From: Hydractinia symbiolongicarpus
Taxonomy: Eukaryota; Cnidaria; Hydrozoa; Anthoathecata; Hydractiniidae
DNA: 64,000 bases
Direction: 5' to 3'
NCBI RefSeq assembly: GCF_029227915.1
Contig: NC_079876.1
Coordinates: forward strand, 11,408,001-11,472,000
Both the position numbers and the translations under genes were made by a program. The notes under the pieces are model-generated. The model made no database searches. It was not told the DNA's origin and saw nothing but the letters and a program-made list of their open reading frames with translations. This document shows, piece after piece, positions 24,301 to 34,100 of the stretch; the stretch's first letter is position 1, and every line of letters begins with the position of its first letter.

Positions 24301-27300
24301 GGACTTTTTATAAATACTAGGCATTTATATTAGCAGCAGTCAGACTGGCAATTCCAATTTCATTTAATTCTATTGCATGCTATTTTTTTAAAATCTAATA
24401 TTTAATATATGAAGACATACTTTTATGCTTTTCTGGATAGAGAGTCGTGTGCCTTGTTAAATAATTGTGCTGAAATAATAATAAATCCGACGCTTGCTCT
24501 TTGTGATGTAGTGTTTATTTTAAATTGATCCGTCTAAAATTTTTCGTATACACCAATTTTTGATTCAGTATAAGTAACATTTTTGAAATTCAATATCGCC
24601 ATAGGTAAGTTCAATGATGAGATTTTGGACAGTGATATGATGCTTTTCCTTGTGGATGAATCACACGGGAACAAACTTGTTGCCTTCACCAATTCATTAA
24701 TCAATGGAGTAAGTTCCTTTTTTTCACCTCTTTTGCAGTAAGTCATTTCAACGTTTACGCCAAATCATTTTTATGTCACTAAACACTTCTTAGGCTTTCC
24801 TCCCTTTTTTCCTTCCACTCGTTATATATTTTTTCATTGAGAAGTCGTCAGATCAAAACAGCGTAAACACTTGTTATGTGATCAGTCTGACATGCATGAA
24901 ACTTTTGATTCATTTTATGTCTTCACAGAAATATTGCCTCCAAGCCGATGTCAACATTGGAGTATACAACTTGTTGTCATTCTCATCTGGAAATAAACTT
25001 TACGCAGAAGAATCAGACAGTGGACAAGTTAGTTTAGTGAAAGGACGTGGTGAAGATGCGAAGCTGACAAAACCATGCAGGTAATTACAATTTCATCTTG
25101 GTTATAAACAATTCCCTTAGGATAAATAATTTATCAAATAACATAATCAGAAGAATAAGAATAGTCTCGGTAGCCTGCCATTTCGGACCACAGCCGGCGT
25201 CACATTGTTTTTAGTGGGGTAACAAAATAAGAAAATAACCGATTTTGCTTTACCTGCTTAGATATTATTTGATAAATATTTTTAGCAAGTCAATTTTACT
25301 CTTAGTCACCAGTTAAAAGTGTTTAAAGCAGTCAAGAAGTCTGAATTTGATATTTTACCTAACATGTTAACCAATGAACTGGCTAACTAGCTCTCAAGTC
25401 TGTACTTTTGGAATAAAAACATAAGTTGATGATATGAATTGGTTATATGAAGCAATATTAATTGATTTGTTGAAAAAATAATTAGTCACATCTGGTGGTT
25501 ATACAAGGCAGACAAAGTAGACAAATGGAATTAGCAAGAGTGCAATTTAATTTACTAGAACATTTTCTTACTATCAATTTGTTGTAACTATTTAACATTG
25601 GTTTTTGTATGTTCCGTATATTTTTAAAAGCTCTTTCTTATGTCTTTGAATATGAGTTTAAAGTAATAGTGTGTTTTCGTTTTATATCCCTTACAAGGGC
25701 TTGACCTCGAAATAATAGGGGTGAAGGAGGGGAGTGGTGGGGGCGAGGTACTCTTTAAAAATAGGAGGAGGGGTTACTAATAATAGGGGGGAGTGTGTTT
25801 TAAAAATAGGGGGCTTTTGTTTTGCCCCATGGTATTTGATGATTTTGTGTTAATTCAGGTGCTCATTGTAATAACCAAAAGTACAGATCACCCAGAAGAT
25901 ATACACAACTCAAAGCGAGGAGCATAGAACTTTGTCTCCTTATGTCATTTAACTTTTTGTCATTTAGGGATACGTTGATGGAAATTTTTTATCGTTGTGA
26001 TCTTGATGGAAATGGATACTTAAGCCAAGAAGAATTTAATGAATTTCAAATGAGGGCGAGCGGAGAAGGTTGCGATGATGAAGCTTGGGATGTTGTCAAA
26101 GGTAGTGTATCTCAGTTGGTTTTGTTATATAGGATCTGCTTCTGTTGTATTTGTTGTGTTAACGAATAAAAGAAATATTTTGATATCAATCACAACTAAT
26201 TTTCAGTATCTGTATATTTTTACTGTTCATGTTTTTATTTGTATCTGTGTGTGAATTTAAAATAATTTCTGGATGAAGAAACATTGCATAGCCAAAAAAA
26301 GGTGTCTGTTCTCCACTACAAAATAAGTTTAAAACGATGTAAAAATTGTAAGGCATTATACTGAAATAGAAAAGTTGCTTGAATCAATCTCGTAGGATAT
26401 CCTGCACATAACAACAGATTTTAAGACCAGTTATTAACAATGTGCTTTCTTTGTTTTTTTCAGTAAGTTATTGTAGCCAATGTAAACATACCCTTTAACA
26501 GTTCCTTTGTTTTATAGAAACAATTGAAGTTACTCCACAGTTTGAGATCACACCAAATGGATTTATGAATTTGAATCTTATGGAAGCACGTGATCCAGAC
26601 GGGGGCCAAGACGAACTGTGGATTACTATCGAAAGTATGGGTTACACTAGAAAATTGCAGTTGACAAAGGTATGGATTACAAATTCTACAACTTATTTGG
26701 CTTTGAAAGTTCCTTTAACACAAGTACTGGTTAGACTAGGACATATTCATAAACAAACGGTCGGAAATTTTTGTACCGAAGTAAGGAGTTACACTAGGAA
26801 ATCACCATTAACAGAGTTAGAGTTAGGCATTACGCTCACATTTAACGAGTTACAGTTACCGTAAACGGGACATGCTGGGAATTGGCCACTAACTAAAATA
26901 TGGATTACACTTGAAGTTTACTTTTAACACACGGGTTATGGTAGAAAAATTGACATTAACAAGACACTCAATATTCTCAATTTCTATAGCATTAAAAAAT
27001 GGTAGCGTTTTTTGAATTTTCATTGGTTGTTAAAAACTTATCCTTCTGCTTGAAAGTTAACCTGTACTTTCAAAACGTTTCTTAGTGCGCATGCACAGAA
27101 ACTAATCACTAGGACTTGTATGAAATACGATGTAATGTATTTCATACAAGTCCTTATGTATCTAATCACCACACCTCTTGGCAAAACCTTTTAATTAAAC
27201 TATACAAATATTATTTCCCAACCGGTTTTTAGGCTTGCCCGTTTCAAGTGGAAGTATACACAAAGCGTGGAAAAAATGATATCACTTTACTTGGCGTTAG

Positions 27301-28234
27301 TGACGGTGGTGCACCATTGCAAAATGCTTTGATGGAATCAATAAAAGCTGTCTCAACTGTGACGCAGATAAGAAGCAAGAGAGATTTATTGTTGCACATT
27401 GCGCAATTTGAAAATCGTATTTCTGTGGCTGTTGACAACCAGGTATGTTTTTATAGTTTGGTTGACAACTAGGTGCATTTCAAAAGTTAGATTAATAGCC
27501 AGATACGTTTCAAAATTTGATAGTGAAGTGTTAAAACTCGCTGATCAAAATGTAACTCCTTAAAATTTAATTGACAACTGGCTATGGTCTTACAAACTGG
27601 TGCTTTTTTGTAGTTTTATTGACAACCTGGTATCCTAATAATTATCAATTATTCGTTTGATGGCGTAAAATAAAATTTAGATTGTTAATGTTATTATTAG
27701 TATCCATTTTGTTGTTGTTTTGTTTTGCTGTGGTTTTGTAACTTTGTCTCAATTTTTTGTAATATTTTAATTTTCTTTCAGTCTCACAGCATTGTTGGTA
27801 TACAAGTGGATTGCAAAGGAAGTGAGAATTTAATAAGTAATCAGGGAAGTTTGGAAAATGTTGAAGATATTGATCCCAAAAGCATGACGGTAAGCTTACT
27901 ACGAAATGTTTCATGAAATTACATGTGTAAAAAATCGTATTTTCGAAGTTTCACCGACGTTTGTTGTGCCATCTCATTTTCCGATGTAAGTTGCACGCTT
28001 ACTGCTCTATGAAGCTTTAAATCTATCTAAGTGGAAACCTATCCATGATGCTGTTCTACCCATGATGCTGTTCTACCCATGATGCTGTTCTACCCATGAT
28101 GCTGTTCTACCCATGATGCTGTTCTACCCATGATGTAGTATATTATTTTTTGTTTTTAGATTATACATCATCTCACGCCAGAACGAAAAAATGAAGCGAT
28201 GTCACTGAAGTACCAAGAAAGTGTAATACGATAA
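15351..28234 (+). CDS. EFCAB7: EF-hand calcium-binding domain-containing protein 7 (EFCAB7) orthologue, 13 exons, 622 aa
   Basis: Exons: 15351-15516, 21851-21916, 22529-22674, 23031-23117, 23226-23558, 23745-23880, 24605-24708, 24929-25080, 25968-26101, 26518-26669, 27233-27442, 27782-27889, 28160-28234. Every intron is GT-AG, all phases join, and the stop is TAA. The 622 residues match the length of human EFCAB7 (629). Complete EF-hand loops lie at residues 108-119 (DRNGDGYITHDE), 144-155 (DFNGDGKLDYEE) and 408-419 (DLDGNGYLSQEE). A Lys/Ser/Glu-rich linker spans about 170-262. Family-typical blocks include LLQHAGYNPSKKT, KGCFYKEDNGKI, NGFMNLNLMEARD, ELWITIESMGY and ACPFQVEVYTK. In vertebrates EFCAB7 works with IQCE to anchor EVC-EVC2 in the ciliary EvC zone and promotes Hedgehog signalling. 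The role here is inferred by orthology. The ATG is the first in frame at the expected place. Oddity: a MITE occupies the first splice donor. Confidence 0.93.
15661..15795. repeat. 44-bp tandem array inside the MITE
   Basis: ACGATTTTCATACGAATTGT starts units at 15661, 15705 and 15749, a 44-bp period, about three copies. The third is slightly diverged. Confidence 0.85.
15805..16465. repeat. 53-bp minisatellite, about 13 copies, inside the MITE
   Basis: The key phrase ATGCGATCTAAAAAAACATT occurs at 15824, 15877, 15930, 15983 (variant), 16036, 16089, 16142, 16187, 16233, 16286, 16340, 16394 and 16446. The usual spacing is 53 bp, with two 45-46-bp deletion units. Copies are highly homogeneous. 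The open frame at 16089-16436 repeats FLSPFF-like peptides and is an artefact of the array. Confidence 0.95.
16568..16758. repeat. 22-bp tandem array inside the MITE
   Basis: CTCATACGAATTTAATTTAA recurs every 22 bp from 16583 to about 16740 (about eight copies). A diverged unit at 16568 starts the array. Confidence 0.93.
16970..17650. repeat. Degenerate TATACGGAGT satellite
   Basis: Many variants of AGTATACGGAGTGTGACATG are spaced about 22-24 bp or multiples, densest at 17290-17640. There is an outlier patch at about 18530-18600 in both orientations. The array lies in intron 1 of the EFCAB7-like gene. Confidence 0.75.
17858..17915 (+). mobile_element. Solo pogo/Tigger-like terminal repeat
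   Basis: TA (17856-17857) is followed by CAGTTGGACTGCCAGTAACT and then CTGGTTAACTCGAAC. This parallels the left end of the Tigger-like element at 57393. No matching right end was seen, so it is a fragment. Confidence 0.5.
18077..18413 (-). mobile_element. tRNA-derived SINE, copy 1
   Basis: On the minus strand the head starts GGCGCCGTAGATTAGTGGTT (box A-like) and contains GGGGTTCGATTCCTC (box B-like). The tail has CTGGAAATAATAGACAGGG, then TATATCC and TTTGTGAGGCTAGCC. It closely matches the plus-strand copy at 20160-20502. The head folds only partly like a tRNA, so it is a SINE and not a tRNA gene. Confidence 0.85.
18620..18650 (-). mobile_element. SINE tail fragment
   Basis: GGCTAGCTAGCCTCACAAAT followed by ATCGAG is the reverse complement of the SINE tail, cut off where the LINE tail at 18649 starts. 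It marks a junction of two retroelement fragments. Confidence 0.55.
18649..18752 (+). mobile_element. LINE 3' tail fragment
   Basis: TCTAGATCAGATTGGAAGAG, then GGAAAACGGACGTTAACCCG and a (GAT)n run, match the 3' ends of the LINE remnants at 10460-11220 and 21946-22297. It is only about 100 bp long, consistent with extreme 5' truncation. Confidence 0.8.
18890..19110 (-). repeat. Degenerate reverse-oriented copies of the MITE 53-bp unit
   Basis: AATGGCGATAAAAA-like starts at about 18905, 18959, 19013 and 19068 (period about 54), each followed by GATTGCATTTTAAAA-like and AAGAACAAA. On the minus strand this reads as the MITE 53-bp unit. It lies outside the MITE by about 2 kb. Confidence 0.75.
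19111..20159. other. Intron 1 sequence, nothing recognised
   Basis: AT-rich intron sequence without a supportable repeat or gene. Confidence 0.4.
20160..20502 (+). mobile_element. tRNA-derived SINE, copy 2
   Basis: The head starts at 20161 (GGCGCCGTAGATTAGTGGTT), with box B-like GGGGTTCAATTCCTC at about 20209. An anticodon-arm-like CTCTCG...CGGGAG stem is visible. The tail at 20432-20483 has CTGGAAATAATAGACAGGG and GTGAGGCTAGCC. It is an inverted partner of copy 1, about 1.75 kb apart, in intron 1 and sense to the gene. Confidence 0.85.
21146..21199 (-). mobile_element. hAT-like terminal fragment
   Basis: The minus strand starts CAGTGGCGTATCCAGAGGGT, a terminus style common in hAT-type MITEs. 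No partner end or transposase was identified, so this is a family-level guess. Confidence 0.35.
21946..22297 (+). mobile_element. 5'-truncated LINE remnant in EFCAB7 intron 2
   Basis: It encodes CNASLKDSKSSDELRSRLSI and RRIKDVIEIRRLNW before a frameshift, then the same 3' end as the copy at 10460 (GGAAAACGGACGTTAAGCCG, (GAT)n). It starts about 30 bp after exon 2 and fills half of intron 2. Confidence 0.85.
27111..27154. repeat. Perfect inverted repeat, 18-bp arms, 8-bp loop
   Basis: Arm 27111-27128 (AGGACTTGTATGAAATAC) is exactly complementary to 27137-27154. It lies in intron 10 of the EFCAB7-like gene, about 80 bp before the exon 11 acceptor. Confidence 0.9.
28043..28139. repeat. 18-bp tandem repeat before the last EFCAB7 exon
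   Basis: CATGATGCTGTTCTACCC starts at 28043, 28061, 28079, 28097 and 28115, with a partial unit at 28133. It ends 20 bp before the acceptor of exon 13 (28160), so it occupies the branch-point region. Confidence 0.95.
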
Positions 28235-29056
28235 TCCGAACGTGCTGGATGAATATATCTGTCATTATGTACGAAGTTGTAACTTCATGAAGTCTCCGCC
28301 TAAATGTAGATTGTTTTAAAAATTCTGCTCCGTTGTAACACTATTTTTGAACCAATTTTTCGCACTGGTTATGAAATATATAAAGTATAAGTTTATTAGC
28401 CTGACGCTCAATGCAAGTTATTAGTGTAAGAACGTCAATGTGTTCCTCTCACATATTGTAGTGAACAAACATGATGCGACATTGATACATAAAGTGTGCA
28501 TGCGATACGATGTTATATATGCCTATTTCTTAGTGTAGGGCATATACGAAACTGCATATATTGGCTGAATGTATGCATGTCTCATCGTAAACATATTAAA
28601 TAGGTTTACTCCAGTCTATGTGTTTTAGGAATACCCGTTACTTCATTTATTAATCTCTCCGTAACTCGACGTTTTACCATAGCGCTGATGATGTCACTTT
28701 AATTTTTCAGCGAGATTCTTGTTTCAATTCTTCCTACTTCGTATTTTGATGGGGTATTATATGAAGTGCTAGCACTGTGTACATGTACGTTATTCTAATT
28801 TTTTATTTATTTAATTATTTCTGAAATATTACTCAGTTTTTTGAAGCAACACGAAGTATATAGTTTTTTTTGGTTCGTAACATTCCCAGCGAGCCGCCAT
28901 GTCGCATTTTAATATGAATTCACTATAGCCATGCGCTAAAACCCTTTACATATTTCGACCCCCTTCCACCACTCTTATATTCTATCTTCTTCTCGGTCAT
29001 ATCGAAGACTTGTTTTTCCAATGAACCTAAGATGCATAACAATTCGTTTATCTCAT

Positions 29057-29132
29057 TCTCGTCCCCAGAGCTCTTTGAGATAAATCCTCGAAAGTACTTT
29101 CAAGTTTATCTCAAATATGTAGCTCTGAGGTC
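29057..29132. repeat. Imperfect fold-back repeat (MITE-like)
   Basis: Left arm TTCTCGTCCCCAGAGCTCTT is followed by TGAGATAAA. The right arm reads TTTATCTCAAATATGTAGCT and then CTGAGG. The left arm closely resembles the palindrome at 50571-50622, suggesting a dispersed family. Confidence 0.5.
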
Positions 29133-30820
29133 CAGTATGCGTTTATCAAAGCCCTGAGAACAAGGGTGCACATTATATAAGGTATGTATTGTTTGAACTC
29201 CGTGTACACTCTCCCTAAATTTTACCGCTCTGTCAAAAGTCTGTTTCGAGGAATGATAACGCTTGTGTCATATCACTAGAAAGAGTTAAAATAGTGTTTA
29301 TCACAAAATGTTCGCAAATAGATTATAGATTCGGAAAAGCTTTACGCGCCCTGACACGTAACAAAGGATTTTGTCGGTAAACTTTTTGTGTTGTCGCAAA
29401 ATTTGCTTATTTTTCAGGGAGTCTATAGGCTCGCTATGCACTTTTTTTGCCATAAAGCTATAGAGGGGGACAAAATTGACGAATAATTGGACGAACCCAC
29501 AATTTTATTGGCTTATAAGTATTATCAGCTAAATGTTGGATGTGGTTAAACTCAATTAATCGCGAGAATATATAAAAACCAGATAAAAAACTTCATCGGA
29601 TAAATAATTTTTTCCATACATATTAGTTCCATACATATTAGGAATACTTTCATAAAAAACGGATTAAAAGCAAAAAAATCCGATAATGAAAACCAGATAA
29701 AAAAGTCGAATCGTGATTAAAATTAAAAATTGAAACTTTACTAATTTGTTTTCGCATCAATTATGTTAATTTCAAATTCTTCAAATTTTTGCAGCTTTTA
29801 AATACAGTAAAACAATATATCAGCAAAGATATGTTTTGATTGACGTCTCAAAATTTTACTTGCCATAATTCTTAACACTACCAATTTGATCTGCAACAAC
29901 AATATTCTGCTGTATTCATTATTTCCAAATGACCACTTTTTCCTGCCCAGATGATTACGTTATTTACTCACCCAGTTCGTTTTATTAAAAAATTGTTTTA
30001 TGGTAAAAATTAGCGCATAGGTAGACATATTACCGGAAATTTGATTTCATTATAATATGATGTGATATGAAGTCAGACACATTTCTTGCCCACTCGGCGC
30101 GGAATTTAAATTATGCATGCCATTATGATTAATTATGGGGAAAAATTCAGTCAATAACATTTTAAAATTCCGTTTTCACATTTGAAGATTTAAAGTCTAC
30201 GTTGTTAAGTCTTTTACGCTAGGAGGCCCGATCGGAAAATCGGAATATGTATGCAGGGAAAATTACGCAGAGTCACAAACAAAACTTGTCCGGGAAGTTT
30301 ACTGTTTGCTTGTCTATTTCTATTGTTGTTTGCCCACACAGTTTTTGTGACAATCCTGAGCCGCTCTAACGGGCGACCTAGTGGCACTACCAAATATATG
30401 AAAATAGCAAAACTCCCTGTAAATTAGGTTGGAAAATCCTTGATGCTTATATCAGGTTTAAAATGTGGAACCAGAGATTTCGATCGAAACTCTGGAAAAA
30501 AGGTCGTATTTACTGATATGGTAGCCTGGTACAGAATACATGTATACGTATCCGATATATGTTAGACATGACTGCAATATATAAATATATACACTGTTGA
30601 TGTATAAAGTTCTTGTGAAAATATAATATTATATATAACCTTTTATGTACATCATTGAAGGTATGTTATTAAAAATTCGCTGATGTACAAAAGCGAAACT
30701 TGAAAATAAATAACAAATACTTTCAAAAAACACCATCTACATATATATATCGTAACTCGAAAATTCTCATTATTAAATCCTGCCCCATGGTCCTTTTAGC
30801 AACGTAATTTTAAGTTGTTT

Positions 30821-30826
30821 TTTATT
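30821..30826 (-). terminator. Candidate poly(A) signal of the ETS gene
   Basis: TTTATT on the plus strand reads AATAAA on the minus strand, about 290 bases after the ETS stop codon. There is no transcript evidence. Confidence 0.35.
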
Positions 30827-31117
30827 TACCTAGTTAGGTTACCAGAACTGGTGAATTGTTTTGTCGGGAAATAACGCAGTTCGGTAGCAACAATGATTTT
30901 AAAATAAGTTGAACATAAATTGTGACGTCATAATGGCAAAAACCCGAAGTAAAAAACGGTGTGAGATAGTCTGTAAAAAAAGTGTGAAAAATGCGAAGTT
31001 CTATCAAAAGTACACACAAAAAAATCTCACGAAGTTAACAAAATTTAGTACGTTTTTATAAAATTTAAAAAAAAAATTAAATTCAGTCGTATTTAGAATC
31101 GCTTTTTCATTGTACTT

Positions 31118-34100
31118 TCATTCGTCTAAATCCACGACAAGTTCTCCATCTGTATCAGACAATGGCGAACTAACAGGAGTCTCCTCTGCCGAGTCTATAA
31201 CGTTATCACTATCAGAAGATCTCAACGAGGCTTGTGCCAAATCTAAATCATTTTTCAAAGGAGTGCGACTTGCGTAGTTCTCGGGATGCGATGCTTCGTA
31301 TTCACTTTCTGATCGAAAGTCCTTCGGAAAGAATACGTTCGCCGTGTTGGCACGGATAACTGGTGTGACTTGACTCACCAGCTCCGACATTGATCTTCGA
31401 TGTTCGTGTAGAAAAGGGGACCCAGGAGCTGCTCTCCCCTCATAATTTTGGTAGCTCATCGGACTGTGTGTAAGGAGAGGCCCCTCTGAGTGAGGTCTGG
31501 GTATCAAGAGATTTTTGCGACTGGCCTCCTCAGTCGCAAATTTATATACAGAATTGGAAGAGTGTTGTGCTTTTGGAGCATGGGATTTAGTCTGCAAGTT
31601 TTTGTCTGTGTGACGTAATGGTTTAATTGTTGTCACATCTAAGACTCGTGCTAACATTTTCTCACCGAAACGAAAATGTAATCTTTTGTGTGGCACTTTT
31701 TCCAAGATCTTCATTTTGTAGTAGTAACGCATTGCTCGCGCCATTTTTTCGTAGGTCATGCATGTACGGTTCTTTGATTGTCCCCATAAGTCAGCTATCA
31801 CAGCTGTCTTGATTAACCGAAATTCACCCCGTTCTCGATTAGTCCATTCAATGCATTTGTTGGGTTTATTCTTTTCTTGGTCTAACATACTACGTAAAAA
31901 TTGCCATAAATGTAAGCAGTTGTTATCTAAAGAAACAAACCAAGAGATAACATTAAAATAATTTTACATCTTCAGGATTGAAAACCTCCTACGAAGTCTG
32001 CAACGACTGATGGTATCAGATGTAATTTATTGAAATAAATAAATGAAAACAAAAGGTTATAATTCAAAACAACGACTTACTTTTTGTTCTCTTTTTTTCC
32101 TTCGCAATGGCTTGCCCCAAGTGTTCATTCGCCACCATAGTTAAACTCAGTAGGCCTCCCAGACCAGATTTGTTATCACTTGATTGAGTACTATCGACAG
32201 TCGAGACTTGTACCAATGAAGGCGGGGAAGTTGAAAAAGAATGCTCTTGTTTCATTTGGTCTTGATCACCCAATTCCTTTTTTACTCCATCTACTCCAGC
32301 TTCGTATCCGCTATGGATAGTCCTTATATCAGTGGACATATTATGATCACGTGATTGTTTCTCTCTTGATTCAGCCATCATTTTTTCGACGTGCGCATCG
32401 AAGGCTTTAAGGGCTGCTTTAGATGCTTCGTCGTATACATGAAGTCTGTGCCCGTTGACGTACTTGTTATGATGATTAGACACATGTCCACTTTGCTCTG
32501 AGTATGGCCGAGTTTCACAAGGCGGCGAGGTACTCTCACTTACCGAACAATATGCATGTTTTATGTGGAGGCTAGATTTTTTATTCGGACGAGTTAGGCT
32601 AATATTGGAAGGATCACTCGAATAACCACTTTCAGTCGAGTACACTCGATGTATTGTTGACGGACGAATAACAGAAAAAGCACTGGGTCGAGTTTCACTT
32701 GTTTCGTGTAACGTGTTACGTGTAGCGTATTCTTCTTCATATTTTGAGCGTACTAAATCATACCGTGATTCCGTTTCAGATGTAGATATAGATTCCTGTT
32801 TATAACGACGGTAATACGGATGAATGCCGTCTTCATATTTACGCTGCGACGTGCAATGCGTCCAACGACGTTCTGGTGAATGACGACTTTCTCTGTCATA
32901 AGGCGACTTTTTGCTCATTCGACCTTCGTCAATAGTTTTATTGTAAATTAAATCATAGTAAGTGTAACCACTCATATCCTTATGTGGAATATCAGCTCTT
33001 ATTGGTGTATATTTAATACGAGGCTTTGTATGAGAACGAGACTTACAATGTTCATCTTTTGTTAAACAAGGGCATCCTTCTGTGCATTTGATTGGATAAG
33101 AACTTGCGCCACGTTCTAACTCATACCGCCCTTCTACAATCTGTTCTTCCCGCCTTGGAGGCGTAAAACTTAATCGCAAATCACTTTCATAATTTGGTAC
33201 AGATTCGATTCGTTTTCTGCTCGATGCATGCAATTCATATGGGCGATGAATTTTTGGAGATACAGATCTCACTCTTGCTTGATGCTCATATTGATCATTC
33301 TCAGCCCTGCATCTACGCTCTTCATGATGTGCACTATGTACAGGTACTAATGAATGCATTTCTTCTCGTCGTATTTTCTCGAAGGATGTGTTGTAATAAG
33401 AGCTTGGATAGCCGCGATCGATGTAATTAAACGGAGGCCTTATAACAGCCTGACCACGTGTTTCGAGCATCGTTTTATAATTTTTATCTTCTATTCTCGG
33501 TTGAACTAATTCTTCTTCGGTTTCCGGTAATTTGCACAAATATGGCTGGAATAGTTTCTTGTTATTGTTGTTGTTATTTTCGCATTTTGTTTCAAATGTT
33601 GTCAATTGTATTGGCTACAAATAAAGACAAACAAGGAATAAAAAAATAGAAGTGTTAAAACAGTATTAATAAGAAAATATAACAATGCTTTGTTGTGATA
33701 TTGTTTATAAGTTTCTCTTTTTTATAAAGAGACATAATGTGTAATAAAAAGTAATGATATCCAAAACACGTGCTAAAAATAATTTACCAATCTTTACAAA
33801 TTTTATCCGAATAAAACTTGGACTCAGTCCACTTTAATGTTTAAACAATACAAATGGACAATTATAATGGAGAGTTAAAGTTGTTTTTAAAATTATACTC
33901 AGACTTCGTATCGCATTTTGTAGTATAGGAAATATAAGAAAGTTGAAGAAAGAAAAACAACTTTCGAGACAACTAAAAATTACAAAAATATAACTAAAAT
34001 AATGTTGAAAATTATCTTACTAGAAATAATGTCAACCAATCATGTTTGACTACCATTTTTCTTTTTAAAACTAACTTAAACTTCACTAGCTTCGTGCACT

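Larger units (their letters stand above)
28235..31117. other. Convergent intergenic and 3' UTR region
   Basis: This region separates the 3' ends of two head-on genes. I see no further gene. An ATTAAA at about 28596 is a possible EFCAB7 poly(A) signal, though weak. A fold-back repeat lies at 29057-29132. Confidence 0.4.

Noticed and set aside
33603-33605. Possible translation start of the ETS protein at MTTFETK
   Set aside because: The codon there is TTG, not ATG. An acceptor at 33614-33616 and an in-phase ATG exon at 36813-36839 give a better model.
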